64,000 nt of DNA from Halogeometricum sp. S1BR25-6 (GCF_031624495.1 NZ_JAMQOP010000001.1:1240001-1304000), one strand, 5' to 3'; numbered from the stretch's first letter, positions 16,098-24,797 are shown. The notes: generated from the letters alone by a model not told the origin. Made by a program: numbers and translations.

Positions 16098-16889
16098 TCA
16101 GAGGGCCGCCACCGACCGCCGGTCGACGCGCGCCAGCGCCGTCTCGACGAGCGACCGAGCGCTCGCGAGGGCGTCCAGCGCCGGGTGGTCGACCGGCAGG
16201 TCGGCGTAGAGGTAGCCGGCGACGCTCGGGGCGCGGTTCGAGAGCGTTCGCCGGTGCGACCGCATCGTCTCCTGCCGGCGCGCGGCCGCCTCGTCCAGTC
16301 CGTCCCGCACGTCGAGGACGGCCGTGCGGAGTCGGGCGAGGTCCGCGAACGACCGCTCCGAGAGCGGCCGGTTGTCCAGCGCCCGAAGGCGGTCCACCGA
16401 GTCGTCGACGGTGGTCCGCGCCGACGCCAGCGACGACGACTCGGCGGCGAGCAGCGAGACGAACTCCTCGCGTTCCCGCATCGCGGCCGTTGCCCCCTCC
16501 ACGACGGCGCCGCGGAGCGGCGGGGTCAGCGTCCCGCCGCCGGTCAGGCCGGCGGCGACCGCTTCTCCGAACTCGGCGGCGACGCTCTCGGCGTACTCGT
16601 CGCCGTACTCGGACTCGTAGTGCGGAACCGCCATCACGGTCCGCCGGTACTCCCGGCTGACGGCGGTCAGCGAGGCCGACCGTCCGGTCCGCGAGAGCGC
16701 ACCGGCCGCCGGCGGTCCGCCGGACCCCTCGGGCGGCGCCGTCGGCCGGACGTCCGCGACGGCCGAGCGAAACGCCCGGAATGCCGTCCGCTCGTCCGTG
16801 CAGCGTCGACGCTCGCGCCGGACCAGCGAGGTGGCGTCGCCGAGGTATGCACCGACGAGCGGCGTGCCGTCGCCGTCCGCACGGCTCAT
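16098..16889 (-). CDS. Haloarchaeal conserved hypothetical (DUF7260-like), alpha-helical
   Basis: 263 residues with no membrane segment or signal. The sequence is rich in Ala, Arg and Glu and looks mostly helical, with a likely coiled-coil stretch around AMREREEFVSLLAAESSSLASARTT (positions about 135-160). The segment RTVMAVPHYESEYGDEYAESV resembles a haloarchaeal family I recall as DUF7260. Function unknown. Its start overlaps the stop of the small gene at 16886 by 4 nt (ATGA), so they share a transcript. Confidence 0.7.
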   Translation of the reverse strand: MSRADGDGTPLVGAYLGDATSLVRRERRRCTDERTAFRAFRSAVADVRPTAPPEGSGGPPAAGALSRTGRSASLTAVSREYRRTVMAVPHYESEYGDEYAESVAAEFGEAVAAGLTGGGTLTPPLRGAVVEGATAAMREREEFVSLLAAESSSLASARTTVDDSVDRLRALDNRPLSERSFADLARLRTAVLDVRDGLDEAAARRQETMRSHRRTLSNRAPSVAGYLYADLPVDHPALDALASARSLVETALARVDRRSVAAL

Positions 16890-17038
16890 CGCTCGACGGT
16901 CCTCGAGAACGTACCCAGCGCCGTGGTGCGACGGAGGACGATTCGGCCGTCCGCGCCGATTTCGATGGTCAACGGGGCGTTCGCGTCCCGGGAGTCGTCT
17001 TCGCGCATCTCGTCCGCCGGTGCGACCGCTCGGCGCAT
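16886..17038 (-). CDS. Small hypothetical protein
   Basis: 50 residues if it starts at the ATG at 17038 (MRRAVAPADEM), or 61 codons from an ATG at 17071. The shorter form is preferred because the DNA just upstream (17047-17065) is a perfect palindrome containing a TATA-like core that would otherwise have to be coding. The C-terminal half, LTIEIGADGRIVLRRTT, looks like a small beta-sheet unit. Not recognised. It is translationally coupled to the helical protein at 16098. Confidence 0.5.
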   Translation of the reverse strand: MRRAVAPADEMREDDSRDANAPLTIEIGADGRIVLRRTTALGTFSRTVER

Positions 17039-17046
17039 GAAACTAT

Positions 17047-17065
17047 CGGATATAGTATATATCCG
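17047..17065. promoter_or_regulatory. Perfect 8-bp inverted repeat overlapping a TATA-like core
   Basis: CGGATATA (17047-17054) and TATATCCG (17058-17065) are exact reverse complements with a 3-nt spacer (GTA). The element lies 9-27 bp upstream of the ATG at 17038 on the minus strand, where TATA box and transcription start belong. It may be both TATA box and operator for the 16886/16098 gene pair. Confidence 0.5.
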
Positions 17066-17104
17066 AGACATATCTCTATAGATTCTCTGTAGTTCGGTAC
17101 GGTC

Positions 17105-17563
17105 TCAGTACGGCGCGAATCCCGCGGCCAGCAGACCCCCGTCGACGAGGAGGAGCACCCCGACGACGGCGGCCGCGCGGAACAAGGTGATAGTCTCGCG
17201 GACGGGCGTCCGGACGCGCTTCTCGCGGAGGCCGGCGACGAGTCGGCTCCGACCGACCTCCACGAGGGCGGCGAGCGCCACCCAGAGGACGAGCATGGCG
17301 AGGACGAGGTGACCGCGACCGGATTCCGCGAGCAACTCGAACGTGTAGCGCGTCCCGGCGAGGTGGCCGCCGGTGAGGAACATCACCACCGACGCGACGC
17401 GGGAGCCGTAGACCAGCCTGTCGGCCAGCGTCTCCAGCGGTCCGGCGTCCAGCGACCCGTCGAGGGCGGCGGGGAGCACCGCCCCGGCGACGAAGACGAC
17501 GCTTCCCACCCAGAGCGCGCCCGTGAGGACGTGCAGCGTGACCATCGCGGTGTCGAGTACCAT
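17105..17563 (-). CDS. CopD-like membrane protein
   Basis: 152 residues, four membrane segments. The first, VTLHVLTGALWVGSVVFVAG, has the histidine and Trp-x-Gly pattern of CopD/YcnJ family membrane proteins linked to copper handling. The ATG at 17563 gives MVLDTAMVTLH; upstream in-frame sequence is polar and not conserved-looking. No partner CopC gene is adjacent, so a copper role is an inference from the family. TATA-like sequence GCTTGAAC lies about 27 bp upstream. Confidence 0.7.
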   Translation of the reverse strand: MVLDTAMVTLHVLTGALWVGSVVFVAGAVLPAALDGSLDAGPLETLADRLVYGSRVASVVMFLTGGHLAGTRYTFELLAESGRGHLVLAMLVLWVALAALVEVGRSRLVAGLREKRVRTPVRETITLFRAAAVVGVLLLVDGGLLAAGFAPY

Positions 17564-17712
17564 GTCGTCGCGTTCGCCGCTCGCCGCTTGAACGTCGGTG
17601 GTTCGGTTCCGGGCGTGCGAACGGGTTGCATGGATGACCGAAGTGACGCTCACCGGGGTCCCGTTTCCTGTCGGCCATCAGTCACTACGGACGAGACGCA
17701 CAACCGCGAGGC

Positions 17713-18258
17713 GTGCCTGACAATCCCGAGAAGCAACCGAGCGACGAGGTCGACCTGAACCAGATTCAGCAGTCTCGCACGGAGGGCGAAGCGTACCAGA
17801 CGTCGGTCTCCTACATGGCGAACACCGTCGCCAACGACGGCGGCACGACCGAGGCGGGCGACTACGTCGTCGGCTACGCACAGGAGGAGGCCGAACCGAT
17901 GTACGAACTCGCGGGCGAGGGCGAGTTCGAACTCGTCGAACCCGACGACGAGAACTGCCACCTCGAAGTCGTCGTCGCCGACCGTGGCGACAAGCGATTC
18001 GTCCCCTACTGCGACGTCTCCGCGACGCTCGAACGCAGTGGAGAGGAGTACGGCCCCTTCGAGTTGAACTTCCTCTGGCATCCCGGCGTCTACCACTACG
18101 GGTCCAACGTCGAGGTGCCCGAGGGCGGGACGTACGACATGCACGTCACCGTCGAACCGCCGGAGTTCCACCGCCACGACGAGCAGAACGGCGACCGGTA
18201 CGGCGAGACGGTCGAGGTCACGTTCGAGGAGATAGACGTGGAGACGGGACAGGACTGA
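17713..18258 (+). CDS. P19/Tp34-like iron transport family protein without signal peptide
   Basis: 181 residues with a GTG start. The centre and C terminus resemble the P19/Tp34 periplasmic iron-binding family: RFVPYCDVSATL, FLWHPGVYHYGSNVEVP and GGTYDMHVTVEPPEFHRHD are its typical beta-sandwich strands, with several His and Met residues that could bind metal. P19 proteins normally have a signal peptide; here the N terminus is acidic and polar (MPDNPEKQPSDEVDLN), so this copy appears cytoplasmic. No FTR1 permease gene is adjacent. The binding role is inferred. Confidence 0.6.
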   Translation: MPDNPEKQPSDEVDLNQIQQSRTEGEAYQTSVSYMANTVANDGGTTEAGDYVVGYAQEEAEPMYELAGEGEFELVEPDDENCHLEVVVADRGDKRFVPYCDVSATLERSGEEYGPFELNFLWHPGVYHYGSNVEVPEGGTYDMHVTVEPPEFHRHDEQNGDRYGETVEVTFEEIDVETGQD

Positions 18259-18369
18259 GTCCGCGCGGAACGGTTCGGGCACAGCGAAGCGAGCGCGGAG
18301 ACGGGAACGCGAACCGCGAACCGACGGCGGTCCCTCCTCTTCCGACCGTCGCGCGCGGAGCGCCGGCCG

Positions 18370-19101
18370 TCAGTCGCGGGCGAGGTGGATTCTTCCAGCG
18401 GTGACGTCCGCGCCCGGCGAGTAGTGTAAGAGGGGTTCCGAACCCGGTTTCTCGAAGCCGTTGGCGGCGAATAGCGTGTTCGCCCGGAACTCGGCCTCGG
18501 CCTCGCGGAGCGGCCACGGGTCGTGCGCGATGTCGCCGTAGACGAGCGTTCGACCGGACGCGTAGAAGCGGTAGTTCTCGGTCAGGAAGTGTTCGAGCGT
18601 ACCCGGTTCGGCCGTGAACGCCTCGCCGGTCGGCCGGTACGTCGCGTCGAAGTGCGCCGCCGACGCGCCGCGGTGCGTGCGGTGGCTGGCGAACTCGACG
18701 TCGTTCCCTCGGCGCCGGACGCGCATGTCGGCGCGGTAGTACGGGAGCGCGTAGAGGCGCCGGGCGACGGGGACGCCGAACCGGTCGTCGGCGTCGAGGT
18801 TGAAGAAGTACACCGCGTGGTCGTCTTCGTCCGGCCGCCGGACGTACGTCCGGAGGTTCAGTTCGGGAAAGGAGAGGCCGAACGGCGCCCCTTTGGGTCT
18901 GATGTCCTCCATGAGGAAGGCGACGACGCCCAGCCACGCCCGTCCGTCGAAGGTGGCGACGTCCAGTCCGTCCGGGAGGCGGGCCGCGACCGCCTCGGGG
19001 GCGACCGACCAGTGAGCGAACAGGGCGTCGCGCCAGCGCATCCGCAGCAGTCCGTCCAGATTCGGAAGCGAGAGCGAGCACGCGGAGTCTCCTGCGACCA
19101 T
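18370..19101 (-). CDS. YqjF/DUF2071 family protein
   Basis: 243 residues. The sequence MRWRDALFAHW, LPDGLDVATFDGRAWLGVVAF and LNLRTYVRR are hallmarks of DUF2071 (YqjF), a fold related to acetoacetate decarboxylase. No function is established. The ATG at 19101 is used, but an ATG at 19041 (MRWRDALF) is a plausible real start because the family usually begins there. Confidence 0.85.
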   Translation of the reverse strand: MVAGDSACSLSLPNLDGLLRMRWRDALFAHWSVAPEAVAARLPDGLDVATFDGRAWLGVVAFLMEDIRPKGAPFGLSFPELNLRTYVRRPDEDDHAVYFFNLDADDRFGVPVARRLYALPYYRADMRVRRRGNDVEFASHRTHRGASAAHFDATYRPTGEAFTAEPGTLEHFLTENYRFYASGRTLVYGDIAHDPWPLREAEAEFRANTLFAANGFEKPGSEPLLHYSPGADVTAGRIHLARD

Positions 19102-19234
19102 CTACCCGAGGCTGAGGACCGCGCGTACTTGCGCGTTCCGCCCCTCTCATCGACCGCTTTCGGTCGCTCGCCTCCGAGCACCGACCCGTCCCGTCGGCCA
19201 CAGCGGACTTGAGTGTCGCTCGTGAACCGTCGGT

Positions 19235-19765
19235 ATGGAGTTCCGCGTCGTCCGCGGCGACATCGCACAACGGTCCGCCGACGCCCTCGTGAACGCCGCC
19301 GGCACGAGCCTCCAGATGGGTTCGGGGGTCGCCGGCGCACTCAAGCGGCGGGCCGGCCGGGGTCTCAACGACGCGGCGACGTCCCAGGGACCGATCGACC
19401 TCGGCGCGGTGGCCGTCACGGAGGCGTTCGAACTCGACGCCAGGTGGGTCATCCACGCCGCCGCGATGCCGCACTACGGCGACGGGAAGGCGACGGCCGA
19501 CAGCATCCGCGACGCGACGCGGAACGCCTTGGCGCGCGCGGACGAACTCGGCTGCGAGTCGCTCGTCATCCCGGCGCTCGGGTGCGGCGTCGCCGGATTC
19601 GACCTCGAAGACGGCACGCGCATCATCTGCGAAGTCATCGACGCCCACAACCCGTCGTCGCTCAACGACGTGCGATTCGTCGCGTACGACGAGGCGGAGT
19701 ACGAAACGGTCGAACGCGTCGCTCGCGAGGTTCGGGGCGCGGACGGCGCCGCGGCGGGCGACTGA
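19235..19765 (+). CDS. Macro domain protein (ADP-ribose-binding/hydrolase)
   Basis: 176 residues, a single macro domain. VRGDIAQRSADALVNAAG carries the ADP-ribose-contacting Asp9 and Asn20; GSGVAGALKRRAG is the catalytic/phosphate loop; PALGCGVAGFD is the second loop. Such proteins remove ADP-ribose from proteins or nucleic acids or hydrolyse O-acetyl-ADP-ribose. It stands alone, with no ADP-ribosyltransferase gene nearby in the window. TATA-like ACTTGAG lies about 28 bp upstream. Confidence 0.92.
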   Translation: MEFRVVRGDIAQRSADALVNAAGTSLQMGSGVAGALKRRAGRGLNDAATSQGPIDLGAVAVTEAFELDARWVIHAAAMPHYGDGKATADSIRDATRNALARADELGCESLVIPALGCGVAGFDLEDGTRIICEVIDAHNPSSLNDVRFVAYDEAEYETVERVAREVRGADGAAAGD

Positions 19766-19799
19766 ACGGTTTTTGCGCCTCGGGTCCCTCTTTCCGCCG

Positions 19800-20045
19800 A
19801 TGCGCGTTCCGGACGACGCGCCGCCGACGTGTCCCGTCTGCGGCGTCGCCTACGACTCCGTCTCAGAGCACGACGCCGGACTGATGGTGAACCTCCTCGA
19901 CAACGACGCCTACCGACGGGTGTGTTTCGACCCCGTCGCCGTCGACAACCGACCCCACGTCCGGTTCTACCACCACACGCACGGACAGGTCGAGAGAGTC
20001 GGAGAGGAGGGGGAACGAGAGAGCGAGAACGCGAGCGGTAACTGA
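19800..20045 (+). CDS. Small Cys-motif protein, haloarchaeal hypothetical
   Basis: 81 residues starting MRVPDDAPPTCPVCG. A CPVC knuckle near the N terminus and a later Cys (RRVCFDPVAVD) suggest partial zinc binding. His-rich segment FYHHTHGQ follows. The C terminus is acidic (GEEGERESENASG). ATG at 19800 lies 34 bp after the macro-domain stop; the preceding CGGTTTTTGCG could be its own promoter. Family not recognised with certainty. Confidence 0.65.
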   Translation: MRVPDDAPPTCPVCGVAYDSVSEHDAGLMVNLLDNDAYRRVCFDPVAVDNRPHVRFYHHTHGQVERVGEEGERESENASGN

Positions 20046-20096
20046 CGACGAGTCCGGATGTCACGCTTTTGTGAGGCGGCTGCCAACTCGAAGGGG

Positions 20097-21449
20097 ATGG
20101 ACGTCGGTTCGCTCTCCGACAGACGCGCGTACCTCCGCGCCGTCGGCGGTCTCGGCCTCGCGTCGCTCGCGGGGTGCGTCGCGAGCGACGCCGCCCCCTC
20201 GGTCGCCGTCCCGTCGTCGGCGCTGACCGACGAACCGGTTCCCGTCGTCGTGAAGGACCTGGATCCCGGCGCGTCGGTGACGCTCCGAGCGACCGCACGC
20301 TCCCGGAGCGGGAGGCGGTGGGAGTCGCGCGCTGACTTCGTGGCCGACGACGGGGGCGTCGTCGACGTGTCCGAGCGGGCGCCGCTCGGCGGCACCTACG
20401 ACTGCGCGGACGCCACGGGTCCCTTTTGGTCGATGCGCCCGGCCGACGCACCGGACGGTCCGCTTCCGCCAGGCGCGCGGTTCACGCCGCCCGAGGGCGC
20501 CTACGACGTGGCGCTCGCCGCCGAACGCGGCGGCGAGACGCTCGCGTCAGCGACGATGACGCGCCTGTTGTTCGACCCCGACGTCGAGTCCCGACCCGTC
20601 GGCGACGGTCTCGCCGGCCGGTTCTTCGCGCCGCCCGGCGACGACCCCGTCCCGGCCGTCGTCCACCTCCACGGCGCCGCCGGCCGGCCGCACCTCGCCA
20701 CGGGCCGACTGCTGGCCTCGCGCGGTATCGCGGCGCTGACGCTGCAGTACTTCGGCGACCCGGAGCCGACTCCGGACACGCTGACGGAGGTTCCGGTAGA
20801 GTACGTCGAACGAGCGGTGTCGTGGCTTCTCGGCCGCGACCGGGTCGTCGGATCGATCGTCGGCCTGTTCGGGTTCTCCCGCGGCGGGTCGCTCGCGCTC
20901 CTCGCGGCGAGTCGGAGCGATGCGGTCGGTGCGGTCGTCGGGTGGGTGCCGAGCGGACTCGTCTGGGAAGGGCTCGGTCGCGGCCGCGCGCCGGCGGGCA
21001 CCTCGGCGTGGTCCGTCGACGGCGAGCCGATTCCGTTCCTCGAACTCGCCGACGCCGACCCCGGACCGCCGCCGACGCCCGCCCTCCCCTACTACGAACC
21101 GGCGCTGGTAGGGGCGACCGAGGCTCAACTGGACGCGGCCGCTATCGCCGTCGAGGACGCGGACGCGCCGGTGTACCTCGTCTCGGCGACCGACGACGCG
21201 CGGTGGCCGTCGACGGCGTTCTGTGACCGCGTAGTCGACCGACTCGACGCCGCGAACTACGCACGCGAGTACCGACACGACCGGCACTCGGGTGCGGGAC
21301 ACTACCTTCGCCTGCCGTACCTCCCGACGCCGGGCGTCTCGCGCGACCGACTCCACGTCTACGGCGGGACGCCCGCGGCGAACGCGCGCGCCTCCGCGGC
21401 GGCGTGGTCGGAAACGGTCGCGTTCTTCCGTCGGTCACTGTCGGCGTGA
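20097..21449 (+). CDS. BAAT/acyl-CoA thioester hydrolase-like Tat lipoprotein
   Basis: 450 residues. The Tat-type start (SDRRAYLRAVGG) ends in lipobox LAGC (Cys27), so the enzyme is exported and probably anchored. An N-terminal beta-sandwich like that of bile-acid-CoA:amino-acid N-acyltransferase/thioesterase (about 35-165) precedes an alpha/beta-hydrolase domain with nucleophile S261 (GFSRGG), Asp366 or 367 (SATDDARWP) and His402 (GAGHYL). In BAAT-type enzymes the nucleophile is often Cys; here it is Ser, as in thioester hydrolases. An extracellular CoA thioesterase would be strange, so the substrate is probably another ester. ATG at 20097 is chosen because it starts the Tat signal. Confidence 0.82.
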   Translation: MDVGSLSDRRAYLRAVGGLGLASLAGCVASDAAPSVAVPSSALTDEPVPVVVKDLDPGASVTLRATARSRSGRRWESRADFVADDGGVVDVSERAPLGGTYDCADATGPFWSMRPADAPDGPLPPGARFTPPEGAYDVALAAERGGETLASATMTRLLFDPDVESRPVGDGLAGRFFAPPGDDPVPAVVHLHGAAGRPHLATGRLLASRGIAALTLQYFGDPEPTPDTLTEVPVEYVERAVSWLLGRDRVVGSIVGLFGFSRGGSLALLAASRSDAVGAVVGWVPSGLVWEGLGRGRAPAGTSAWSVDGEPIPFLELADADPGPPPTPALPYYEPALVGATEAQLDAAAIAVEDADAPVYLVSATDDARWPSTAFCDRVVDRLDAANYAREYRHDRHSGAGHYLRLPYLPTPGVSRDRLHVYGGTPAANARASAAAWSETVAFFRRSLSA

Positions 21450-21512
21450 GTCGGTTCGACGGCGCGAACCTCGGGACTACGGTCGTTCTCTCCGAACGGC
21501 CGTGCTCGGGTC

Positions 21513-21530
21513 GAGCCGATGAAACGGCTC
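21513..21530. terminator. 6-bp hairpin in a convergent gap
   Basis: GAGCCG (21513-21518) and CGGCTC (21525-21530) pair perfectly around a 6-nt loop, two bases beyond the stop of the gene ending at 21532 on the minus strand and 63 bp beyond the plus-strand gene ending at 21449. No long T-tract. Candidate 3'-end structure for either transcript. Confidence 0.35.
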
Positions 21531-21531
21531 T

Positions 21532-22563
21532 TCAGGACCACGGTCGTTCGGAAAACTCCCCGGCTTTTATCTCCCGCTCTATCTCCGTGCGCGTCTTCTC
21601 GTCGACGCTCACGAGGTGACACAGCGGGTGTCCCGGCGCGGCCACCGGGTTCTGCAGGACGCCGATGACGAGGCCGGTGAAGGGGGCGACGACGCTGTGC
21701 TCGCGCTTTTTGAAGTGGTCCGAGACGGTGCAGATGGTGTCGCCCTCGTAGACGAGAGGCACGTCGCCGTACCGCATCTCCACGAGTCCGCCCGCGTCGG
21801 CCCGGAGCCACGCCTTGTCCGAGGCGTTCTCGACGACTCGGGTCCACCCCGGCCACGTGACCGGTCGCCCGGGGAGCAGTCCGTACTCCGCGAGGACGCT
21901 CTCGACGCCCTCCAACGCGCGTTCGACGAGCGGAAGCTGAAATCGGTGTGCCCGGCCCATTTCGACGGTGATGGTCGGGACGCCGTCGCGCGTCGCCACG
22001 GTCCGCAGCGACCCCGGGTCCGCCTCCCCCGAGAGGATGAGGTTCGACCCGAACGACCGCGCGAGGCGGTTCACCTCGGGTTTCGCCACGTCGGCGCGGA
22101 CGTGGTACATCGTCGTCCGGTTGCGCGTCGACGTGTGGAAGTCGATGCCGACGTCGCAGGGCTTGATGAACCGCTCGTATATCTGGTTCGCCATCCGCTC
22201 GGCCGTGTTCGCGGAGTTCCGCCCCGGGAACGAGCGGTTGAGGTCGAGGTCGTAGATGGGGATGTAGCGCTGCTGGGCGAGGTAGCCCGGCACGTTGGCG
22301 ACGTGGATGCAGACAACGGTGCCGTGGAGCGTCGCCGGGTCGTAGCGCGCCGCCACCTCCTGCAGCACCTTCACGCCGTTCAGTTCGTCGCCGTGGAGGG
22401 CGGCGGTCATGTAGACCGTCGGTCCCCCGTGCTCGCCGTTGATGACCGTCACCGGCACTTCGACGGGGTCACCGAGGTACGTCTCGCTTATCTCGTAGCG
22501 GAGGTGTCGCTTCTCGCCCGGCGGCACCTCGGTGTCGTACCGGAACGGCTTCGGGTCGTTCAT
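21532..22563 (-). CDS. Succinylglutamate desuccinylase/aspartoacylase family zinc hydrolase
   Basis: 343 residues of the M14-like AstE/AspA family. Zinc ligands are visible as H57 and E60 in ALHGDE and H143 in GIDFHT; Arg and Asn in DLNRSFPG match the substrate-binding segment; TVEMGRAHR supplies the catalytic Glu. The C-terminal beta domain (VVAPFTGLVIGVLQNP) is present. It should remove an acyl group from an amino acid or related amide; the exact substrate is unknown. A TATA-like GATTCATACC lies 23-32 bp upstream. Confidence 0.9.
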   Translation of the reverse strand: MNDPKPFRYDTEVPPGEKRHLRYEISETYLGDPVEVPVTVINGEHGGPTVYMTAALHGDELNGVKVLQEVAARYDPATLHGTVVCIHVANVPGYLAQQRYIPIYDLDLNRSFPGRNSANTAERMANQIYERFIKPCDVGIDFHTSTRNRTTMYHVRADVAKPEVNRLARSFGSNLILSGEADPGSLRTVATRDGVPTITVEMGRAHRFQLPLVERALEGVESVLAEYGLLPGRPVTWPGWTRVVENASDKAWLRADAGGLVEMRYGDVPLVYEGDTICTVSDHFKKREHSVVAPFTGLVIGVLQNPVAAPGHPLCHLVSVDEKTRTEIEREIKAGEFSERPWS

Positions 22564-22689
22564 TGGGGTGTCGTCGTCGCGCCGGGGTATGAATCTTCAC
22601 ACAATCCGACTGGTTCGGCGCGGCGACGCGCCTCCGCGTTCGACCGCTCGCGTCGCCGTCTCTTTGGTCGTCGCCGCCGAGACACCGTC

Positions 22690-23988
22690 ATGGCTCGGCT
22701 CGACTCCCCGTTTCGAATCGGCGACGTGACGGTTCCGAACCGTCTCTACCGCGCACCGCTGTTGGAGTGCGCGGGGAACGGTCCAGACGCCGTGAGTCGA
22801 CTCGTCGCCGAGTTGGAACCCGCGGCCGCGGCGGGCGCGGGACTGGTCTGTCAGGGTGCGACCGTCGTCCGCGGGGAGGGCGGGTGCGCCGCGCCGGGGA
22901 TGACCCGCGTCCACGACGACGGGTTCGTCTCGCGGCTCTCGGCGCTCACCGACGCTGTTCACGACCACGGCGCGAGGATAGCGGTCCAACTCGAACACGG
23001 CGGCCTGCGGAGCATGGAGACGTGGCACGCCGGATTTCGGGAGGACAACCCCGAACTCGAACAACTCGCCGTCTCCGAACCCCCGCGGCTCCTCCGCGCG
23101 ATGGCCGCGACGGGGTTTCTGGAGTACGACGCGCACGTTCTCTCGACGGGGGAAGTGTACGAACTGGCCGCGGACTTCGGGCGCGCGGCGCGGCGGTGCG
23201 TCGACGCCGGCTACGACGTGATTCACCTCGCGGGGGCGAACATGGGCATCCTCCAGCAGTTTCTCTCGCCGTTCTACAATCGGAGAACGGACGAGTTCGC
23301 CGACGGCGTCCGCTTTCTCGAACTCGTCCACGACGAGGTTCGCTCGCGGGCGGGCGAGGTGCCCCTGATGACGAAGGTGCCGGCCGAGACGGCCGCTCCG
23401 CCCGTGGTGCGCCGCCGTCTCTCGGCCGACGACGCGGTGGGCGTCTGCGCCCGCCTCGCCGACTACGGCTACGACGCCGTCGTCCCGGTGACCGCTTCGG
23501 TGTTCTGGGACGCCAGCATCGTCAGGGGGGAGTACCCGGCGCGCGCGTGGTCCGACGGCCGGTACCGCGCGGGCTACGAGGCGGCGTTCGGCGGACTACT
23601 CCGCGCCCGCCTCGTCGCATTCGGTAACTGGGTGGAGTCGAAGGCGTACGACTTCGAACCGGCGTGGAACGCCGACCTGTGCCGCCGCGTCCGCCGCGTC
23701 GTCGACGTGCCGGTGCTCTGCGAGGGCGGGGTGCGCGGTCGGACGGAGACGGACCGACTGCTCGGCGACGCCTGCGACGCCGTCGGAATGGGCCGGCCGT
23801 TCTACGCCGAACCGCGACTGCCCGCGCGGTTGCTCGGCGAGGACGACGCGGAAGCAGTCTGCGAGAACTGCAACAACTGCGCCGTCCCGCAGGCGACGGG
23901 CGCCCCCGGCGTCTGCCGGACGCCCGAGGTGCTCCGCGAGGTAGGAACGCTGCGACGAGCGGGCGCGTACGAACTCTCCGAAAGATGA
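22690..23988 (+). CDS. Old-yellow-enzyme type flavin oxidoreductase with 4Fe-4S motif, no C-terminal FAD domain
   Basis: 432 residues. An FMN-binding TIM barrel of the NADH:flavin oxidoreductase/dienoyl-CoA reductase group: IAVQLEHGG, IHLAGANMGILQQFLSPFYNRRTDEF and GMGRPFYAEPRL are family motifs. A cysteine cluster C391-x2-C394-x2-C397-x11-C409 matches the 4Fe-4S site of 2,4-dienoyl-CoA reductase. Full FadH-type enzymes are about 670 residues and continue with an FAD/NAD(P)H domain; this one stops 23 residues after the cluster, so electrons must come from another protein. ATG at 22690 gives the usual start (MARLDSPFRIGDVTVPNR). Confidence 0.9.
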   Translation: MARLDSPFRIGDVTVPNRLYRAPLLECAGNGPDAVSRLVAELEPAAAAGAGLVCQGATVVRGEGGCAAPGMTRVHDDGFVSRLSALTDAVHDHGARIAVQLEHGGLRSMETWHAGFREDNPELEQLAVSEPPRLLRAMAATGFLEYDAHVLSTGEVYELAADFGRAARRCVDAGYDVIHLAGANMGILQQFLSPFYNRRTDEFADGVRFLELVHDEVRSRAGEVPLMTKVPAETAAPPVVRRRLSADDAVGVCARLADYGYDAVVPVTASVFWDASIVRGEYPARAWSDGRYRAGYEAAFGGLLRARLVAFGNWVESKAYDFEPAWNADLCRRVRRVVDVPVLCEGGVRGRTETDRLLGDACDAVGMGRPFYAEPRLPARLLGEDDAEAVCENCNNCAVPQATGAPGVCRTPEVLREVGTLRRAGAYELSER

Positions 23989-24127
23989 CACCTCCTTCCG
24001 GTTCGCGTGTCGGGTCTCTGACGCCGGTTTCGTTCCGCCCGACGGACGTATCGAACGAGACGAGAGAACGGACGGCTGACAACTACCTCGTGGCAAACAC
24101 TTTCATGTTGGGAAACGTGTCGCCGGT

Positions 24128-24682
24128 ATGGACCGTCAAACCGTCCCTGAGGGGGGACGCAGAGCCGTCACCGATGGGGGAACCGAACGTCGCCAACTGT
24201 CGGACGTCGCGGGGCTGGCCGTCGTCTCGCCGGCGTTCGAGCGCGGCGAGGCGCTCCCGCGCCGATACACCTGCGACGGGGCCGGCGAGTCGCCGCCGCT
24301 CGCCGTCGCGGGCGTCCCCGAGGAGGCGACGTCGCTCGCACTCGTCGTGGACGACCCCGACGCGCCCGGACAGAAGCCGTTCGTCCACTGGCTTCTGTGG
24401 AACGTCCCCGCCGACACCGACGAGATACCGGCCGGGGTGCCCAAGGAGGAAATCGCCCTCGGCGGGGCTCGGCAGGGTCGCAACGACGGCGGCACGCTCG
24501 GATACTTCGCCGCGTGCCCCTCGCGCGGCGACGACCCCCACGAGTACCGCGTCACCGTCTACGCGCTGGACCGCACGCTCGACTTGCACCCCGGCGCCCG
24601 ACACGACGAGGTCGCGCGGGCGATAGACGACGCGCTCGTCGAACAGACGACGCTGACGGCCACGTACCGTCGCGCGGAGTGA
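24128..24682 (+). CDS. YbhB/YbcL (PEBP) family protein
   Basis: 184 residues. The phosphatidylethanolamine-binding protein fold is indicated by PRRYTCDGAGESPPLAV, LALVVDDPDAPGQKPFVHWLLWN and YRVTVYALD. Bacterial and archaeal members are small cytoplasmic proteins with a ligand pocket lined by the Asp and His of DDPDAP and FVHW; the function is unclear. The N-terminal 30 residues before the domain are charged and may be partly untranslated if a later start is used. Confidence 0.9.
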   Translation: MDRQTVPEGGRRAVTDGGTERRQLSDVAGLAVVSPAFERGEALPRRYTCDGAGESPPLAVAGVPEEATSLALVVDDPDAPGQKPFVHWLLWNVPADTDEIPAGVPKEEIALGGARQGRNDGGTLGYFAACPSRGDDPHEYRVTVYALDRTLDLHPGARHDEVARAIDDALVEQTTLTATYRRAE

Positions 24683-24797
24683 GGCGGGCCAGCGGATCGA
24701 CGGGTCAGTCGACGACGACCGGCGCCGCGTCCCGGTCGGTCGAGTCGGCGCGCCGGGTCCGGGTTCGGCGCACGAACGGGCGGGCGGTATCCGCGAA

